Under the pieces are notes generated by a model, which worked only from the letters and a program-made list of their open reading frames with translations, had not been told where the DNA came from and did not search any database. Positions 6,661-9,218 of a stretch of DNA of 9,218 nt are shown here, piece after piece; the stretch's first letter is position 1; every line of letters begins with the position of its first letter. Location of the stretch: positions 1-9,218 of the forward strand of contig JAMCRM010000215.1 of assembly GCA_023380575.1 (NCBI GenBank). Direction: 5' to 3'. Source of the DNA: Acidobacteriota bacterium (lineage in GTDB: Bacteria; Acidobacteriota; Terriglobia; Bryobacterales; Bryobacteraceae). Made by a program: the position numbers and the translations under genes.

Positions 6661-8536
6661 CGCGAATGCCGGCCCGTTCTGGATATTGCCGCTGCCGAAT
6701 CCCGTTAGAAACGAGGCCCAGCCGTCGCCTGCCGTGAGACTCGCACGTTGGGTCGGGCCCCTGCGTGAAGCCGCGCGTGAAGTTGTAGGCGCCGGCAGCC
6801 GACGTGGGGCGGAAGACGTTTTGCCTGTACATCCGCAGGTCGGCGCCGTACGTCAGGGTGTGCCGTCCCCGGATGTGCGTCTGCTCCGCGACGATGGTGT
6901 AGATATCGGTGGTTTGGGGTGCATCGGGCGGCGTGCCGAATTGTGCATAGCCGGTGACTCCGATCAGCGGGAACGCCTCCTTCTGCGATTTCGCCGATAT
7001 GGCCGCAGGGAATCCCAACCCGGTGAGACTCACGCTGCCCGCGGGCGCCGTAATCTGGTTACCATCCCGCCGCGTGGCGCCCAGCCGGTAGCTGAAAACG
7101 CTGCTCGCCGAAAACACGTACGTCCCGTTCAGCACGGTGTTGAAGGTGTCGTTCACGAACTCGATTCTCTGCGTGTCGGCCACCGTGCCGAATTCGCCCG
7201 AGTTCAGGCTGTTCCCCGTGTTGCGGGTAAAGCGCCCGAACAGGCTGTGCCGCTCCGAAAAGCGATGATCCAGGCGAACCGACCATTGATCGCTCCGGGT
7301 GTTCTCCTTGGGGGCGTACACCCAGTTATTAATATTGGCCGGCCCCTCTCCCGGACGGTTCGGCAGCGGCAGATAAGTCTGCATGCGCGCCGCCACCGGG
7401 TCGATACGATTCTGCGGGATGATGTTGCCGGGGTATGCGTCGCGGAGATAACCCGTGCCGCCGGGGTTCCGCCGCGTGGTCATCGGATCGTAGATGATCA
7501 CACGCTGGCCGCGCGCGTTCAACAGCCCCACGAAATCGCCGCGCCGCTGCGCCTCAGTCGGGATCGTCAGCGAACGCCCGCCGAACGATGTGCCTTCGCG
7601 GTGCCCCTGGTAATCGGCAAAAAAGAATGTGCGGTTGCGAATTGCGGGACCGCCCACCGTTCCTCCGAACATGTTGAAGCGAAAGATACCCCGTGCCTGT
7701 CCGCGCGCATTGGCGAAGAAGTTGTTCGCGGTCAGGCGGTCGTTGCGGAAGTATTCATACGCGCTCCCGTGGAATTCGTTGCTGCCGCCCTTGGTGATGA
7801 CGTTTACCACGCCGCCGCCGCTGCGGCCGAATTGAGGGCCATAGCTGTTGGTCATCACCTTGAACTCCTGCGTGCCGTCGGGCGTCGGCGACAGCGCGAA
7901 CTGGTTCTGCACCGGCAGCATGATGGAGACTCCGTCCAACAGGAACTCGTTGGTCCTGTACCGCCCCCCGTTGATCGAGATGTCGGCCGCGTTGAAGATT
8001 GCCAGGCCGTTCGCCGAACCCGACGAGATCACCCGGCCTTCGCCCAGGGGGTTGGTCTGCACGCCGGCGGTGAGGCCGACGAGGTCGAAAACGTTGCGCC
8101 CCTGCATGGGCAACTCGGAAATAGTCCGTTCCGAAACCACCTGGCCGAGCGACCCTTTCTCGGTGTCCACCAGCGGCACCGTCGCGGTGATTGAGATGGT
8201 GGTCGATACTTCGCCCAGTTGCAGCACATAGTCCAGGCGAATCTGGTCGTCCACCTGCACCAGAACATTTCCGCGCACAGCGGTCTGAAAACCCGGCGCG
8301 GAAACCTGAACGGTGTACGTTCCGGGTTTGAGATAAGGCGCCAGAAAGGCACCTTGGGCGTCCGTTCGCACTTTCACGGAATCCCCGGTCGCAGTGGTCG
8401 TGACCGTAACCTCCGCATTGGGCACCGCGGCTCCCGAGGCGTCGTGTACCCTTCCGAGGACCGTTCCAGTGATATTTTGCGCGAGAAGTGGCCCTCCCGC
8501 CAGTGCGGCGAGGAGAATCAGAACGTGCTTTGACAT
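6626..8536 (-). CDS. N-terminal part of the frameshifted receptor-like protein (signal, regulatory domain, plug)
   Basis: A 636-residue open frame. The signal peptide MSKHVLILLAALAGGPLLAQ is probably cut after Ala19. Residues about 22-103 are a carboxypeptidase-regulatory/Cna-B-like domain (GTVLGRVHDASGAAVPNAEV, PGTYTVQVSAPGF). A plug-like region begins near 120: ELPMQGRNVFDLVGLTAGVQ, INGGRYRTNEFLLDG, then GGGVVNVITKGGSNEFHGSA. The first barrel strands follow, with the GTVGGPAIRNRTFFFADYQG motif usual in these acidobacterial proteins. The last 39 residues, after Thr597, are an out-of-frame tail (CESHGRRRLGLVS...) with no family resemblance. No SusD-like partner gene is in view, so this is better called TonB-receptor-like than SusC. 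Confidence 0.88.
   Translation of the reverse strand: MSKHVLILLAALAGGPLLAQNITGTVLGRVHDASGAAVPNAEVTVTTTATGDSVKVRTDAQGAFLAPYLKPGTYTVQVSAPGFQTAVRGNVLVQVDDQIRLDYVLQLGEVSTTISITATVPLVDTEKGSLGQVVSERTISELPMQGRNVFDLVGLTAGVQTNPLGEGRVISSGSANGLAIFNAADISINGGRYRTNEFLLDGVSIMLPVQNQFALSPTPDGTQEFKVMTNSYGPQFGRSGGGVVNVITKGGSNEFHGSAYEYFRNDRLTANNFFANARGQARGIFRFNMFGGTVGGPAIRNRTFFFADYQGHREGTSFGGRSLTIPTEAQRRGDFVGLLNARGQRVIIYDPMTTRRNPGGTGYLRDAYPGNIIPQNRIDPVAARMQTYLPLPNRPGEGPANINNWVYAPKENTRSDQWSVRLDHRFSERHSLFGRFTRNTGNSLNSGEFGTVADTQRIEFVNDTFNTVLNGTYVFSASSVFSYRLGATRRDGNQITAPAGSVSLTGLGFPAAISAKSQKEAFPLIGVTGYAQFGTPPDAPQTTDIYTIVAEQTHIRGRHTLTYGADLRMYRQNVFRPTSAAGAYNFTRGFTQGPDPTCESHGRRRLGLVSNGIRQRQYPERAGIRGGQRLHSGLLQ
6742..6750 (-). 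other. Frameshift site in the receptor-like gene
   Basis: Read on the minus strand, the frame changes inside CCAACGTGCGAG. The upstream frame gives GPDPT then CESHG; the downstream frame gives ASLTAGDGW. Adding the dinucleotide CG after ACG restores a single frame. There is no homopolymer run or slippery heptamer here. Confidence 0.8.
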
Positions 8537-8540
8537 CTTG

Positions 8541-8547
8541 CCTCCCT
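8541..8547 (-). promoter_or_regulatory. Ribosome binding site of the receptor-like gene
   Basis: AGGGAGG on the minus strand lies four bases before ATG 8536, inside the 25-bp gap after the GH116 stop codon. It fixes the start at the signal peptide and suggests translation from a shared mRNA. Confidence 0.75.
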
Positions 8548-8561
8548 GCGTTGCCTCGATG

Positions 8562-9218
8562 CTAACCGCCGAGCGCGATAGACAATTGATCGCCGCCGGC
8601 CAGTCGCGCGGGCCGGGATAGCCGGATCGAGGCCAGACCGTTTTCAACCGAAAGTTGCGCCCCCGCGGGCGCACGGCGCAGTTTCCTGCCGCCTGCCGGA
8701 ATGCGGAGCGTGGCGATTTCGAGTGCGCCACCCTCTACTTGAACCGACGCTTCCAATTCCCCGTCCTCCCGCTGCTGCCGGTAGCTGCCCCAGGCCGTGC
8801 CACTCGCAAAAAAACAACGGAAGTCTTTAGCCCCGGCGGCGGGGCGGAAGCGTAGCGACTTCTCCGGAGCCGCATAGGCAAAACCCGAGAACGCGTTGAG
8901 CAGCGACCAACTCGAAAGCGCGCGCGCGTAATGGTGGCCGCACTCGGCCTCATCCCAGGGGTTGCGCCGCAGTCCGTCGTGGCGGTCCCGTACTGCCCGT
9001 ACGATGCGCAGCGCCTCATCAGTCATGCCTTCATAGATCAGGTGGGCGGCCACCTGGTACTCCACGCCGCTCCAGACCTCGTCGCAATAGCCAAAGGGCA
9101 CGGCCGGACGCTTTCCGTCGGGCCACGTGCAGACTACAAGGCCCGCCTCGTCGTTGAGCGCATAGATGCGTTGACCGCTGGGCACCTCCCGCAAATCTTC
9201 CACGAAATTGTAGCGGTA
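8562..9218 (-). CDS. GH116 beta-glucosidase / glucosylceramidase (GBA2-like), C-terminal part
   Basis: The frame is open to the window edge, so the gene starts outside and only the last 218 residues are present. The fragment has the hallmark C-terminal blocks of glycoside hydrolase family 116, whose members cleave beta-glucosides (glucosylceramide in mammalian GBA2): LREVPSGQRIYALNDEAGL, then EVWSGVEYQVAAHLIYEGM (47-65), then NPWDEAECGHHYARALSSW (86-104). In the last block E90 and R99 are nine residues apart, as are the sugar-contacting Glu and Arg that I recall from Thermoanaerobacterium GH116. The catalytic nucleophile and acid/base lie upstream, outside the window, so activity cannot be judged. 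A C-terminal tail of about 80 residues rich in beta-type sequence follows and ends QLSIALGG. The receptor-like gene starts 25 bp downstream. The family call is strong; the substrate is unknown. Confidence 0.9.
   Translation of the reverse strand, partial: YRYNFVEDLREVPSGQRIYALNDEAGLVVCTWPDGKRPAVPFGYCDEVWSGVEYQVAAHLIYEGMTDEALRIVRAVRDRHDGLRRNPWDEAECGHHYARALSSWSLLNAFSGFAYAAPEKSLRFRPAAGAKDFRCFFASGTAWGSYRQQREDGELEASVQVEGGALEIATLRIPAGGRKLRRAPAGAQLSVENGLASIRLSRPARLAGGDQLSIALGG

Larger units (their letters stand above)
5095..8536 (-). pseudogene. TonB-dependent-receptor-like outer-membrane protein with one frameshift
   Basis: Two overlapping frames on this strand together make one typical acidobacterial carboxypeptidase-regulatory/TonB-receptor-like protein. 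Rejoined it would be about 1147 residues, a normal length for the family. The span is 3442 bases, one more than a multiple of three, which fits loss of two bases or gain of one. Translation is in register to Thr597 (codon 6748-6746). From codon 6744-6742 the family-like sequence ASLTAGDGWASFLTG resumes in another frame. Adding CG at the break would give GPDPT-RASLTAGDGW, the sequence expected in this family. As written, the gene yields a 636-residue product lacking most of the barrel. The ATG at 8536 starts a signal peptide and has a strong ribosome site; an upstream in-frame start at 8731 would run through the GH116 gene. The GH116 gene ends 25 bp upstream on the same strand, so the two are probably one operon. 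Whether this is true gene decay or a sequence error cannot be decided here. Confidence 0.85.

Noticed and set aside
6626..6760. Programmed ribosomal frameshifting in the receptor-like gene
   Set aside because: There is no slippery heptamer, homopolymer or Shine-Dalgarno-like stimulator at the break, and receptors of this family are not known to use frameshifting.
6653..8194. A long open frame (513 codons) antisense to the receptor-like gene
   Set aside because: It is rich in Arg, Ala, Val and His with no domain pattern, and the opposite strand has an unmistakable regulatory domain, plug and barrel. It is a GC-driven shadow.
5095..8536. Calling the receptor-like protein SusC with a SusC/SusD pair
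   Set aside because: No SusD-like lipoprotein gene is present, and the regulatory-domain/barrel layout with the RLVF end fits the acidobacterial Oar-like type better.
8537..8731. A 65-residue N-terminal extension of the receptor-like protein starting at 8731
   Set aside because: It would overlap the C-terminal coding sequence of GH116 in another frame and bury the signal peptide. ATG 8536 has a strong ribosome site.

Overview
The window is high-GC, densely coding DNA that looks like an Acidobacteriota chromosome, most like the Solibacter/Bryobacterales side of the phylum. This is a judgement from protein style, not a database match. The pointers are a large TonB-dependent-receptor-like outer-membrane protein with an N-terminal carboxypeptidase-regulatory-like domain and a terminal ...RLVF, a short RREFL-type Tat sulfatase, and several secreted proteins of a poorly characterised family typical of Acidobacteriota and Planctomycetes. 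I see no RNA gene, insertion sequence, CRISPR array or integrase. No stretch over 300 bases lacks a gene; the largest gap is 62 bp.

Layout from left to right. (1) 1-591 (+) is the C-terminal third of a secreted beta-propeller-like protein that begins outside the window. (2) 605-2134 (-) is a full-length paralogue, convergent with the first across 13 bp. (3) 2197-3753 (+) is a third, closely related paralogue, divergent from the second across 62 bp. (4) 3775-5070 (+) is a Cys-type sulfatase with a Tat signal, 21 bp behind the third paralogue and so probably co-transcribed with it. (5) 5095-8536 (-) is the TonB-dependent-receptor-like protein, broken by one frameshift near 6745. (6) 8562-9218 (-) is the C-terminal part of a GH116 (GBA2-like) glucosidase/glucosylceramidase. 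It lies 25 bp upstream of the receptor gene on the same strand, so these two probably form a second operon.

Taken together this looks like a locus for handling extracellular glycans or glycoconjugates: envelope or secreted propeller proteins that may bind or cleave sugar, a sulfatase that would remove sulfate esters, a beta-glycosidase and an outer-membrane protein. The substrate cannot be read from the sequence.

The most unusual things are structural. There are three paralogues in alternating +/-/+ orientation. A 34-position inverted repeat brackets both stop codons of the convergent pair. A perfect 26-bp palindrome lies inside the coding sequence of the second paralogue. The receptor has a clean frameshift that looks like loss of two bases. 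I did not find a convincing new defence, mobile or regulatory system.
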